A DNA stretch of 64,000 nt from Trametopsis cervina (lineage: Eukaryota > Basidiomycota > Agaricomycetes > Polyporales > Irpicaceae). Positions 11,401 to 22,030 of the stretch are shown here, piece by piece (position 1 is the first letter of the stretch; the number at the start of each line of letters is the position of its first letter). The notes beneath the pieces were generated by a model. It searched no databases and was not told the origin of the DNA. It saw only the letters and a list, made by a program, of their open reading frames with translations. The stretch spans positions 822,805 to 886,804 of the forward strand of contig MU278354.1 in assembly GCA_022385755.1 (NCBI GenBank), in the 5' to 3' direction. Position numbers and translations under genes: made by a program.

Positions 11401-12422
11401 GTGAAATGGTGGTACATGGGCCCGATCACGAAACAGCTCCGCATCTTCCTGTGGTCAGACGCGCCGGTGCATTACAAGGTCAGCATGATGGCGTACATGT
11501 TCTCGTACTGTGAGTTTCCTCCTCCCTCCCTTCGTTGAGGTCGCCCGAGCTGACCGACCCTCTCCTCCTCCCCTCCTGCCGCGCTTATCATTCTCCCGCG
11601 CCTATCACTCCCCCTCCCTCTCCCCCTCCCCTCCCTCGCATCCTCCCCCTCCCCTCCCCTCCGTGCTCTCGCAGACGGCCTCGCCGCCGCCGCGGCCCTC
11701 TCGATCCTGAACTACCTCGTCCTCGGCTGGGGCACGAACATCGACGGCTTCTACCTGCACAGTTTCGAGATCTGGCTCGCCTGCACCGTCGTCTTCCCCG
11801 GCGCCGGCAACATCGGGTTCACGCTCCTTGAGTACCGGCTTGGACATCGCAATATTCTGGAGAGTCTGGTGGAGAATCTGACTTGGGTGCCATTCTTGTA
11901 CGTCCTCCTCTTCCTCCGTTCTTTCCCTTGTTTTCCCTCTCTCTCTCCTCGTTTCCGTAACTCGATGTGAGTGAGTGAGTGAAACCGCCGCTGACGCGCC
12001 GTCCGCAGCTTCTTCTTCTTCGGCGGCCTAAGCATCCACCTCTCCCAAGCACTCCTCGCGCACATGTTCTCATACGACATCCAATGGGGCGCAACCAAGA
12101 AAGAAGTCGAGCGCTCCAACTTCTGGCTCGAGGTCCCCAAGATCCTCAAACGCTTCTGGCTCGCGCTCGTCCTGTGTCTCGCAGCATTCGCCGCCGTCGG
12201 CATACTTGCGTCTGATATCGTACCCGTTGGATGGCAGATCCCTGGGATCGATTGGGCGCTGATTTTGCCGTTGGCTATTACGGCGGGGTGTCATATTCTG
12301 TTTCCGGTGCGTTTTTATCCCCTTCCTTCCTCCTCCCTCTTTTCGCGCGCTGTTTTGTGGGTGGCGAGCTGATGGAACGACAGATCGTACTCAATCCGTG
12401 GTTCATGATCTTCTCATACTGA
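8462..12422 (+). CDS. polytopic family 2 glycosyltransferase (fungal chitin-/cellulose-synthase-like)
   Basis: Twelve exons (8462-8509, 8809-9008, 9157-9265, 9377-9842, 9933-10042, 10104-10141, 10220-10360, 10416-11314, 11372-11509, 11675-11897, 12009-12306, 12384-12422) give 902 residues, every junction in phase. A soluble N-terminal domain is followed by hydrophobic segments (about residues 270-330), a GT2 catalytic core and C-terminal membrane helices. The core shows TVEMPVYKES, SIFVHDDGL, LLVDSDTVVPED (about 519), SEDFDMALRLQLAGY (about 622) and a DELNRWQKYSYG block where processive synthases carry Q..RW. An acidic insert (about 475-500) interrupts the core. Family knowledge predicts UDP-sugar polymerisation at the plasma membrane, but the product sugar cannot be told. 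Introns, especially the 299-nt first one, are almost pure pyrimidine. Codons are strongly C/G-ending. Confidence 0.87.
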
Positions 12423-12996
12423 GCGCACGACACGCACCGACGGACGCTCCTTCTCCTTATCATTATTACGCCCCCCGCGGGATTTCCTCTACAGAACAGA
12501 ACACTACTAGCCGGTCTTATTCGCGCGAACACTTTCTCTTGTCCTTTTATTCTCTTGGGTTGCTGATAGATTCTAGACGTGTTAGTTGAAGTTAATGGAC
12601 TGTGGCGTTGTTACGTCGTGTTTTTGCGTGTGGTGGTATAGCGGTTTGAGTGATGAATAGGAATAGATACATGCTGTATCATATATTCGGTTCGTGTCGC
12701 ACAGACACCATGATATATATTCAATGGATATGGATGATGACGTGAGCACTCGTTGGTTGTGATTGTCGATGTCTACTATGGTGGTACAGAGTGAGATAGT
12801 GAGAAGATGATGGCAGATGCTATGCTAGAAAGACAATGGACCAACAAGAAAGCGAGAACGATACAAGCACAACGTAACAGCAGTAAAAACCAGATAGAGC
12901 ACAGAGAAATCGACGGCGAATAAGTATTAAGCAGCTGAAATGTATACGTAGATCCATCCTTGAAGCTTAAGCTCCAAGTCAGAACGCGGAGCAGTC
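12423..12996. other. intergenic spacer between convergent genes
   Basis: AT-rich 574 bp between the GT2 stop and the stop of the opposite-strand hypothetical gene. It presumably contains both 3' UTRs. I see no gene. Confidence 0.5.
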
Positions 12997-14782
12997 TCAT
13001 GTCGTATCATCAGGAAAGAGCAGGTCGGTCGGGATAGAGGAGAATATAAAGTTGATGGCGTCCTCCTCGCGCACGGCAGTCTTTGGCGTCGGAGAGTCGA
13101 GCGGCCTGTCCGGTCGAGGCGGGGAGTCGAGCTCCCCGTGTTCGGAGACGTCGTCCGCGTCACTTCCCTCCGGATGCGAGGCCGCCGCCCTCGACTCCAG
13201 ATATGCGCTCGTCGTTCTCAACTCCGACGGGGTCGAAGGCGGAGAGGGCTGCGTCGCGGGGTGCCGCGAGAGCGAGAGCGGATGGAGAGACTCAGGCTTG
13301 AGGAACCGTACACGCCTCCGCACCTTCGACTTCGACTTCACACTAGCATTGCCAGTACCATCCGACGTCGACGTCGAGGACGAGCCGCTCTTCATGACGC
13401 TCCTCGGCACAGCAGCACTCCGATCCTGATCCTGATCCTCCACCTGCCTCCTCGCCCGTTGTGCGCGCAGGTCCTGCGAGTAGGGTCTGTGCGCGGATCG
13501 GTGGCTGTGCTTGCGTTCTCTGCGCGATTGCGATTGCGATTGGTGAGTGTCGACGCCGTCCCAGATCATCGACTCTGTGGCTCGAGTGCGGCGTCTTCTG
13601 GGCGGGGGAGTTGGGATGCGTGGAGGGGAAGTGGGAGGCGGAGGGGAGGGTGCGATGTAGGACGGGGCAGCAGGTTGCTGGGATGGGACAGTGGGTTGCT
13701 GGGATGAGATGGCAGGCTGTTGGGACGTGCTGGAGCCTGGACGTACGATGCGATACGATCAACATAGTGCACGAGAAACGAGAAAAGGCGGAAGCACGCA
13801 CCTTCGCCGATCTTGGAAAGCTCCTGAAGTTCTTTCAAAGCGTTTTCAATCTTCTCTTTAGAGACTGGCTTTGATTTCTTCGGCTTCACAAGGGTGCGGC
13901 TCTGATGGGAGAAAGCACTTGGTTGTCGCTTGGGGACGGGGCTCTTCGCTCGCACCACTGTCGGAATTTCGTCGATGGAGGCCTCTAGCTGCCTCATCAG
14001 CTCATCCCCGGAGTCGTCATCGTCCATCAGGGTAATAGTTGGTTCCGACAACATAGGCTGATGCTCATGAGGAATCGGCGTGCACCCAATATCATGAGGT
14101 GTCAGCGTGGAAAGGGGGAGGAGAGGCGTGGGCTGTGGGGTCAGAAGACCGGGCGATGAGTCGACACTGCTTGGGAGGTTGAAGGAGGCAGTGATCGGCG
14201 TGGATGGTAGCAATGCAGGTGGAAAGGAAAGGGGGCTGAAGGAAGCACTTGTAGAGGGTGTGCTGTACGCAATGGGGGCCACAAGGGGGAAAGGTGTCGT
14301 GTGGCCTGTATCCCGCATGTCAACTTCGTCCATAGACTTAAGTCGACCTTCAGCTAAATAACAAAACAAAAGAAACATGAACGAACCACATCCTCCCAGA
14401 CCATGCAGTCCTCGAGCGACAAGCGTTCCATACGTCCGATGAGGTAGGGAATAAGGTTATTCACTTCCTCGGCGTAAGTGTTACGGATAGCGGAGACCGC
14501 AGGATCCTCACGGGTCTGGGGGGCTGGTCGCTTCTGATAGCGAGGCAAGGGATATCGATGAGGTGAGCACTCAGAATGCTCATAGATTGGGTCCGGCCGG
14601 CTCTGTGGCAAAGTTTCCTCAATCTTCTTCGTCTTTGCTGTCAGTCGCATCAGGCGTTCAGAGTACGGAGAGTATTGTAGAGTCCTGGGGAGCACGCGTT
14701 TCGGCGTAGTGTGGCCCGAAGTCAAGTCACGCCCCTGACGTCGAGTAGGGGTTATCGGAATCGCAGAAGTTGTCTTCCACAT
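12997..14782 (-). CDS. unknown Ser/Pro-rich protein with an RVxF-type motif
   Basis: I do not recognise this protein. The last exon (13736-12997) and a 65-nt GT-AG intron (13801-13737, phase 1) are clear. A middle exon ends upward at 14353. The junction to the first exon is unsettled: one donor leaves only a 29-nt intron, another (14433) leaves 80 nt but drops a plausible helix. The start at 14782 has a CACCATG context. Length is about 546-563 residues. Visible: an N-terminal basic SP/TP-rich tract, a short predicted helix EEVNNLIPYLIGR, an acidic patch DDDSGDE, a basic KPKKSKPVSKEK segment, a Pro/Gln tract, and VRRRVRFLKPES, which fits the RVxF docking motif for protein phosphatase 1. Many SP/TP sites suggest a phosphorylated, perhaps nuclear, protein. 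Function is unknown. Confidence 0.6.
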
Positions 14783-15196
14783 GGTGGGAAGTAGAGTGTG
14801 GTACCCTTATGCGATGGTCGTGGTGGTTCGGGAAGAGGAAGGATTAGGCGTGGTCGGAGGTCCTGGCTGTGATGGCTAACGGACCAAGGGGAACATGAAC
14901 GTGACCGCGAATGAAAGAGCGCAAGTGGCGTTGTCACAATAACAGGCGCCTGTATACGGTCGCGGTTACAGCCCCTCCCGCCAGGTTAAAGCATCGCATA
15001 GTGCTTATGGACAAAGAGCGGCTGTTGTTACGCTGATGTGTGTCCTTGTTAGAAGCCCTTGTAGGAGGCACAGCCGGGGTTGCTAAAATAAACAAAGCAT
15101 TGTCAGGGTCTGAGCGCTCGGAGTCGGACTGCAAATAAGACATGAGCTGGGTCAAAACTTGGCGACGCTGGCTCATGCGCATTACCTCTTTATCGT

Positions 15197-16801
15197 TCAC
15201 ACCCCCTCCGATGCGACACCATCCATCTCATCGTCGTCCTCTTTTGGGCGGGTAGATACATAACATCCCAAGCCTTCACTCCACACATACTCATGCGAGA
15301 GGATCTTGGTCAACGTCTGGAATGCATGAAGGTTGGCAAATGGAACGCCAGTTCGAGGATCGCGGTACAACGCGACTTGTCCAGTGATGGGGCAGATCTC
15401 CCTCGGTCGGGCTGCAAAAGTTTATGAGAGCTAGTCCAAAGCCGAAGTAGCGATACTTACAAAGGGGGCGCCCTTTACCCGTGTAGACCTTAAGCTCTTC
15501 CCAGCGAACATGGTCACCAAACATAGCCGCCATAGTATCTTTCCAAAGCGGCTTACTCACACCCTCTCGCTGTGACAACTCATGTACAATGTAGTTCTTT
15601 GCCACAGTTTCAACTTTTTCCACGAGTGGTGGTGGCACGTACACAGGAGTAGGTGAGGGTTGTGCATAGGAATAATTGACAAAGGTCATCTGGGATGAAG
15701 ATGGCTGCGAGGCAATAGGTTGGTAAGATGAAGTGGGAGGTGGAGTATATACTGGATAGGATGGATTGACTGGCGGTGTACCGGGAGCAGGTTGGTAGGG
15801 ATACCCGTAGTGCGGGAAAGACGCAGGAGGTGCTTGAAAGGGCGCAATGGGTTGTGAAGGAGGTTGTACCAGTACCTTAACCTCTTCGGCTTTGCTGATC
15901 CAGCGGATGAGAGGACCTTCGACGGCAGTGCGAACGACCCTGGCACGTTGACGCTTCTCCTCTTCTATCTTCAGATAATTACGGTGTTCCTTGATATTCC
16001 CGTCTTCCATGTCAAGAGCGCGAGCTATGAGCTCATCTTGAGTTGGAGCGCGAGTTTTGACCTTCATTTTCCTTGGAACAGCTGACTATAGAAGGTTAGT
16101 GTTACCTCCTCACACGAGCGCAAGTACATTCTTATACCTTCTTCTCCAATTCATCCTTAGCACGGATCTCGGTCATAGAAGTGTTCAGCATTGTATGCCT
16201 TCGCAGGCTTTTTCGCTTTCGGCCTTCCAAGACAGCCCCGGTTTCTGCATCAACAGCTCCGCCTAACGAAACTCGTCTGTTCAACTTGGCCGCAGGAACC
16301 TTCGGTGAGGCAGTTTCTGGATTGAAAGTGGCTTTTTGTCGTGCATGAGCCGCAGCTGTAATCTTGTCTAGATGCGAGCGTGCTGTCTAGAAAACGATGT
16401 CAGCAAGCAGTTAGGTGGAGGTGGTGGTAACTTGCTTTCTTCGCCCGCTTGTCTTCCTCCCTCACGGTCTTTTCGGCCGTCATATCTACATCTTCTGCAC
16501 CAACCTCATCATCAGTGCTCTCAAAATCTGATTCAAAAGCATCTTGTTCGTCTAATTGAAATACCGTCAATACCGACGGACGCGATACTGGAATTCAGCG
16601 GCGACATACCGAGTGCCATAGTAAAATCTGCGTCTTCTTCTGCATCCTGGCCAAGTTCTTCGGCCTTGAACTCAGCCAAAGCGGCCTCCATCCTGACACA
16701 CATAAGCATGTTACGATGGTATGGACTGGATCAACTCACCTGTTTCCTGCTGTGCTACGCCTTGACCGGCGCATAACGAGGGGTGTTTCTTCATCGTCCA
16801 T
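15197..16801 (-). CDS. VPS72: YL1 family protein VPS72/SWC2, subunit of the SWR1 chromatin remodeler
   Basis: Six exons (16801-16740, 16692-16610, 16551-16436, 16386-16138, 16085-15461, 15411-15197) give 449 residues. The N-terminal YL1 domain carries the RRSRRSTAGNRMEAAL start, a strongly acidic stretch (EDADFTMALDEQDAFESDFE) and a basic region. This type of domain binds H2A.Z-H2B. A Pro/Tyr/Ser-rich linker follows, then the YL1_C domain with RPREICPITGQVALYRDP near the C-terminus. In the family it hands H2A.Z to SWR1 for insertion at promoters. Intron 3 (16435-16387, 49 nt) uses a GC donor (AAA|GCAAGT): the nearby GT would break the frame, while the GC site joins in phase 0. The gene is head to head with a mitochondrial ribosomal protein gene, 195 bp apart. 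Confidence 0.93.
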
Positions 16802-16996
16802 TATTTGATGAGGTTCCTGGCTTTCAGTGTCTAAGGCAGCCACGATATCACCGCCACGCAAAAGTGTGAAGACTATAACGGTTCGTTGAAAGAACGTGAA
16901 CTTGGACTTGAGTGTTGCTTGAGTGCTTGAGCGTGCACTGGCAGTTGCCGCTTGGGCGCCTCTCAGCTTCACCACTCACCACCGTCCACACTAACT

Positions 16997-17667
16997 ATGG
17001 GAGCTATCAAAGCAGCTAGCCAAGTGAATACGTTCATACCTCCTGTATCTCGGCTATCCAAAGTATTGCAAAACCTGCGGAGTGGCTATCAGCCGCAATT
17101 GACCGATGTGAAGAGCTTGAAGTTGAAATATGCGTTCCGGAATGACCATTGGGGTGCAAGGTTAGCGTCACACTTATTTTGTGCAGACTGCTGCTTATGC
17201 GCGAGACTGTAGACATTTCGCGAAGCATGATTTGCCGCGAATACGGTACGCTAACCCTAAGCTCAACATCGAGGTTGCCAGAATACCCAAGACCAAGGAC
17301 GAGCAATGGAAACCCGAGATGGTAGTCGAATTGCGTGCGTGACATATATACCCTGCGACCTCATACTATCTCATTGTTTTGCTTACACTTTGTAGGCGAT
17401 GGCACTCAGAAAACTTTTGACTTAGACCAGAAGTGGTCGTCCGTCATCCTCGAAGAGCTGTTGGAAGCTACAGGAGGCCCTTCATGGCAGCAATGGAAAG
17501 CAGAACGAAAGGCCGCAGGTCTCCCGGTAGTTGAGGTCCCTAAACCCAATCCAGCAACCGCGCGTGGTGCTGCAGCTGCAGCAGCGTTTGCAAAGGCAAC
17601 TACGAGCTCTACCTCGCCGTTCCACACAGGACCGCCAAAGACTGGTGCAGCAGCTGTACTACCATAG
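16997..17667 (+). CDS. mitochondrial ribosomal protein with L51/S25/CI-B8 domain
   Basis: Three exons (16997-17160, 17213-17334, 17396-17667) give 185 residues. The N-terminal ~110 residues match the thioredoxin-like L51/S25/CI-B8 fold: LKLKYAFRNDHWGARHFAKH, then DLPRIRYANPKLNIEV. The rest is a helix (WSSVILEELLEATGG) and an Ala-rich C-terminal tail. The closest relatives by eye are the Mrp49 (mL61) or mS25 branch of the mitochondrial ribosome; I cannot decide which. NDUFA2 of complex I shares the fold but is much shorter. It shares a 195 bp divergent promoter with VPS72. Confidence 0.8.
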
Positions 17668-17811
17668 ACTTCTTACATACATTCTTGTTGGCCTTATTGG
17701 CGGATCTAATCATAATTACCTGATTACATGACATACACTATAACTATTCTCACCCAGAGCGCTACAAGTTAAGGTGCTGTATGTATAGATTTACACAAGA
17801 TACAGGGAGAA

Positions 17812-18980
17812 TCAATTCACAAACCAACTGCAGATCCATATGATGAACCCTATCCCAAATAGTAGGACAGCAATGTCGTCTAGGAAGATCGTGCCAATCT
17901 GCCAATATTTCATTCCGTTGAGAACAACAGAAGGTATTGGGGGTGGAAGATGAGGGAGCGCGAGTGATACCAGCATATGCGGTCGTACTGGATCCTAAAG
18001 AATATGCCAGGAAAGTTAGAGATCATACACCGACGCATTAGCCTCAAGCGAGGAATACATACCAATCCCTTGAACACCCTCCACGTGTGTAGTATCAGAG
18101 TAAGAGTGGTGAACGCCCAAAAGAATGGCTGTATACAAATACGTCAATCAGCCACCAGAAACTGTGGTAATGTCAGCGAATAGAATGCTTACCACAAACT
18201 GAACGCCCCATCCGTCCTTTGGCCTTTCCCATCCTAACTCTGCCCATCTCCTCCACCCCCCGTCGTTTGTCAGATGCGGCTTCGAATTATATGCCGCGGG
18301 CTCCTTCCAAATAACGAAATATGCCAGCAGCGTCCACCCTGCTATGAGGTGGACAATCGGCATGAGTTTCTGCAGCAGCGTCCGCTCCGCTGGCGCAGCC
18401 GGCGGTGGAGGCCCGAACAGATTTTGTGGCATCATGCCTTGTCCAAAGGGGTTGGGAACGTCACCATTCTCTCCCTGAGGACCCATCATTGCCATGAGGG
18501 CCGCCAGGGGATCTCCCTCGGGAAGGGGAGCGCCACCACCATCGAGCGCGGGAGGTAGGGGTGTTTGTGCCGCAGAGCGTGTCTGTGACTGGGCAGCACC
18601 GGCCATGAGTGCATTCAACAGTCGTGATTGTTGTTCTTCAGACCATATGGAAGGGTCGGCGCCCGTTGCTGGCATTCCGAAGTTGGCGAACGGTGAAGGG
18701 CTGGCGGTACGCGCCCCATGAGGTGTGGGCAGGGAACTCTCCTCACCCACAAACCGCTCGAGGTTATTCGTTCGGGGTAAAGGAGCTAACGGGGGATCTA
18801 CATTCTCGCGAGTGCGTAAGCTACGTGCGCAAACACTGCCACGGAGACATACACACCGTCATGCATATACGCTGGCGCGTCTTCGCCTCTCGCGGAGGAT
18901 GTCAGTTTCGCAAGGCGATCTCCACGCCGAGCCAGTATTGCCTTCCGGCGAGCCTCCGCCCTCTCAGTAGCGGTGGCCAT
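17812..18980 (-). CDS. GET2: GET2 (CAML-like) subunit of the tail-anchored protein receptor
   Basis: Four exons (18980-18857, 18797-18193, 18128-18063, 17994-17812) give 325 residues. The N-terminus has the hallmark charged helix AEARRKAILARRGDRLAKL, which in Get2 captures the Get3-cargo complex on the cytosolic side of the ER. A long Pro/Gly/Met-rich linker follows, then three membrane segments: MPIVHLIAGWTLLAYFVIW, PFFWAFTTLTLILHTW and the C-terminal FLDDIAVLLFGIGFIIWIC. This is the expected Get2 topology. The gene starts 178 bp from the divergent ArfGAP gene. GET1 is not in the window. Confidence 0.9.
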
Positions 18981-19157
18981 TTTATAAGGGTATAGTGCAG
19001 CGGGACAGCTGTAGCTGTGGTGGTCAGGAAGCGAGATGGACCTTCCGCTTTGTGAGGTCGTGACGTGCCACCACGCAGGGTAAATAGGCGCACATATGCA
19101 TAGTCGCAAGCGTCTAGCACAGCGTGGCTGAGTACTGCTTTCATACCCCCCACCAAC

Positions 19158-20531
19158 ATGTCTGCAAAACAGGACAAGGCCACGACGGAGAGACATGCCA
19201 AGGTTCTCAGGGGACTACTGAAGAGTCCAGAGAACAAAGTATGTGCCGATTGCAAGCGAAATGGTGCGTCGGTATTCTCTGGTTGGATGTTGTGCGCTAA
19301 TCCAGAGCTAATGATTCTGGTAGACCCCCGGTGGGCCTCGTGGAATCTGTGAGGATGCACATCAGAGGAGCGAAGCTTTTACTGACGATTATTTAGGGGA
19401 GTATTCTTGTGTATACGATGCTCCGGCATACATCGCTCGATGGGTACGCATATCAGCAAGGTGAAGTCGGTTGACTTGGACGTGTGGACGGTGGAGCAGA
19501 TGAACGTGAGTTCCGATCTTCTTTTGGATCAGTCAATAAGTAGTAACATTTACAAACCTACAGTCGGTGCAAAAATGGGGAAACCGCCGCGCCAACATAT
19601 ACTGGGAGGCTCATCTCAAGGCAGGACATGTTCCCCCAGATCAGTATGTCCGACTTCTATTATCATGTCCGCTGCAATAGAATCTTAACACCCATCTTCT
19701 AGTAAAATTGAGTCATTTATTCGTTCAAAGTACGAATCACGAAGATGGGCGATGGAGGGTCCTCCACCTGCAGATCCATCCGTCTTGGATGGTGGCGACG
19801 GAGTCACACCTGAAGAAGTTGTACCACCACCCATCTCCGCCCCTCCATCATCGTCCACTGCTCGCCCTACCCACGCCCAGGCCCCATCTAGTGCTTCTTC
19901 CCGCTCTACCATAAACCGTCAGCCGCAGCCACATCAGCTACTCTCTGCAGGATTAGCAGGACGAACAGCCCCCTCTGCTACACCGCCTCCTGCAGCAGCA
20001 GTGCCTCAGACAGCTCAACCGGCACCTGCCCCAGCGGCACCCGTCAACGACCTCTTTTCGCTCGACTTTCATAACCCCACACCACCTGCAGCGCAAGCAG
20101 CACCCAAGAAAGACGTCAAGCAGGATATATTGTCTCTTTTCTCAACACCCGCCCAGCCTACTGCACCTGCCGCATCTGCATTCGGACAATACACGGCTAC
20201 CGCTCCTCCTGCGCAACAGAACGTCTGGGGTCAATATACCAGCGCCGCTGCACCACCTCCCGCCCAGATCAGCATGATGGGGAACGCAGGTACGGGAATG
20301 TGGGGTGTCACTTCGGGTTGGAACGCCCCCGCAGCACCTGCTCAGCCTGACTTGTGGGGTACGCCCGCGCCGGTACAACAGCAGCCTCAGCAGAGCTTGT
20401 TCAACACGAACGACATTTGGGCATCTGCGTCTGGAACTAATGGCGCGGCCGCTGGAGGCGACCTGTTCGGGTCTACCTTACCTCAGAAGAAAGACGATAC
20501 GTTTGGGGATCTGTGGGGCGGATTCAAGTAG
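19158..20531 (+). CDS. ARF GTPase-activating protein (AGE2/SMAP-like)
   Basis: Five exons (19158-19263, 19324-19348, 19397-19505, 19564-19643, 19703-20531) give 382 residues. Residues ~12-125 form the ArfGAP domain: the zinc finger CADC-x16-CIRC is complete and the catalytic arginine sits in [20 protein letters not shown]. The second exon is only 25 nt and lies inside the zinc finger. The C-terminal two thirds are Pro/Ala/Gln-rich, with NDLFSLDF and FGDLWGGF motifs of the kind that recruit clathrin or adaptor proteins. This supports a role in Golgi/endosome Arf1 inactivation like yeast Age2 or animal SMAP proteins. Confidence 0.9.
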
Positions 20532-20702
20532 ATGTCTTGTGTAATGTGATTCTATACTGTTGTACCAATTCGACCTAGGAATGCAGTTTCCACTTCTTCC
20601 ACTATGATGTGGACTCTATTGACGATACTACGTGGTTGTGCGCGTATGCCCTGAATATATCTTCCTTAGATAGGGTTATAGATGTGTGAATACCCATGTA
20701 TG

Positions 20703-21636
20703 CTAACTGCTCATGGACGGTAGCACGCAGTCGGTAATGAAGTACTCGTGAAAGCGGTTATCCTTCGTGAGCTCGGGGTGGAATGTGGTGAGCAGATGAA
20801 GCCCCTGGCGGAGAGCGACAATCGTCCGCGGATCTGTAGGATCTGTGTCGTCCTCGTCCAGTGGCCCCACGGATGCAGGTAGAAGAGATGCGGAAATACG
20901 AGATATGACCTGGATCGGAGGACCAATAAGTGTAGGCGTGAGCTCTAGTACGACCTGTTTATGGTGAGTCAGACGAGTCAGTAGGGAATATGACAGGGAA
21001 GACATACAGGTGCACGGATGAAAACTCCGTGGAACGGACGATTGGACTCTCGGAGACCTTCCACTTCTAGATCAGCTTCGAACGACTCAACCTACGAAGT
21101 AGCAACTGGTGTTAAGAAGGGTATGCCGACGAAAGGCATCTGAACGTACCTGGGAACCCCAGCCATTTCTTGCGATTTTAACAGATACCCCCGCAAGAAC
21201 TTCCTGCCCACCCTTCTTTGCACCTTCCACTGCCTGCGACAGCAAGATCGCGCCAGCGCATGTTCCCCATATCGGCTTGCTCTTCAAAAACTGACGCATT
21301 GGTTCAAGCAGCCCAGCAAGTCTGGCCAGTAGGGCGATGGTTGTCGATTCTATTGTGAGACACATGGTTCGGCAAGCAGAACCCTTTGCATGAGTATGGG
21401 AACATACCTCCGCCAGGAATGACTAATGCATCACATCTCTCGAGGTCCTCCGGCGTTCTAACAAGCACAATCACCACCTTCCTCTTTGCACTGACCTTCT
21501 GAAACATGACCTGGTGCTCCGCAAAAGCTCCCTGCAGAGCTGCGTAATGCATCAGCGTGAAGCTACGAGCAATGAAGGAAGAAGATTCACCTAGAATTCC
21601 AACCGTTACATCCTGACGAGCACCCGACTGCGACAT
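20703..21636 (-). CDS. pyridoxal 5'-phosphate synthase glutaminase subunit (PDX2/SNO)
   Basis: Five exons (21636-21591, 21539-21408, 21349-21150, 21091-21008, 20954-20703) give 237 residues, normal for the family. It is a class I glutamine amidotransferase that releases ammonia for the PDX1/SNZ synthase in vitamin B6 biosynthesis. Visible signatures are VGILALQGAFAEH, PGGEST, the nucleophile Cys90 in IWGTCAGA, and the His213/Glu215 pair in TFHPELT, so the triad is complete. Introns interrupt both the ALQGAF and PGGES motifs. The PDX1 partner gene is not in the window. It is divergent from MSH4 across 394 bp. Confidence 0.93.
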
Positions 21637-22030
21637 TTCAGTCTCAATGCTCCTTGACGTCGTGGCCAGTGAGAAAACTGTCTCCTACCCGATTTGGTAG
21701 AGGCATGTCGGATGCGTCCGATTGGTCAGATGTGCAAAACGACCTGTCCGGTACTTTCTCTTCCACATGTGCACAATAAGCAGACCGCGGGAACAGAGGA
21801 CAACTGGAGTTCAGCCCACGAATAGTAGAAGGTGACACAGCTCGAATATGATCACGCGCAAGGCACGTTACCAGTGGATGAGTTCAAATAAGGAAGCTGC
21901 GCGACGTTGTGGCGTTATACGCCTTCGTCAAGCGCTTACAACGCTTTGTCGGCTACTATTCACTCAAACAGTGAACGGATCGTGTTTAAGCAACTGGCAG
22001 CTATATCAAAGTTCTCTCGACCACTCAGAT
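21637..22030. other. divergent promoter region, PDX2 and MSH4
   Basis: 394 bp between two start codons. Short frames extend into it from MSH4 but lack conservation. I see no TATA box or other gene. Confidence 0.45.
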
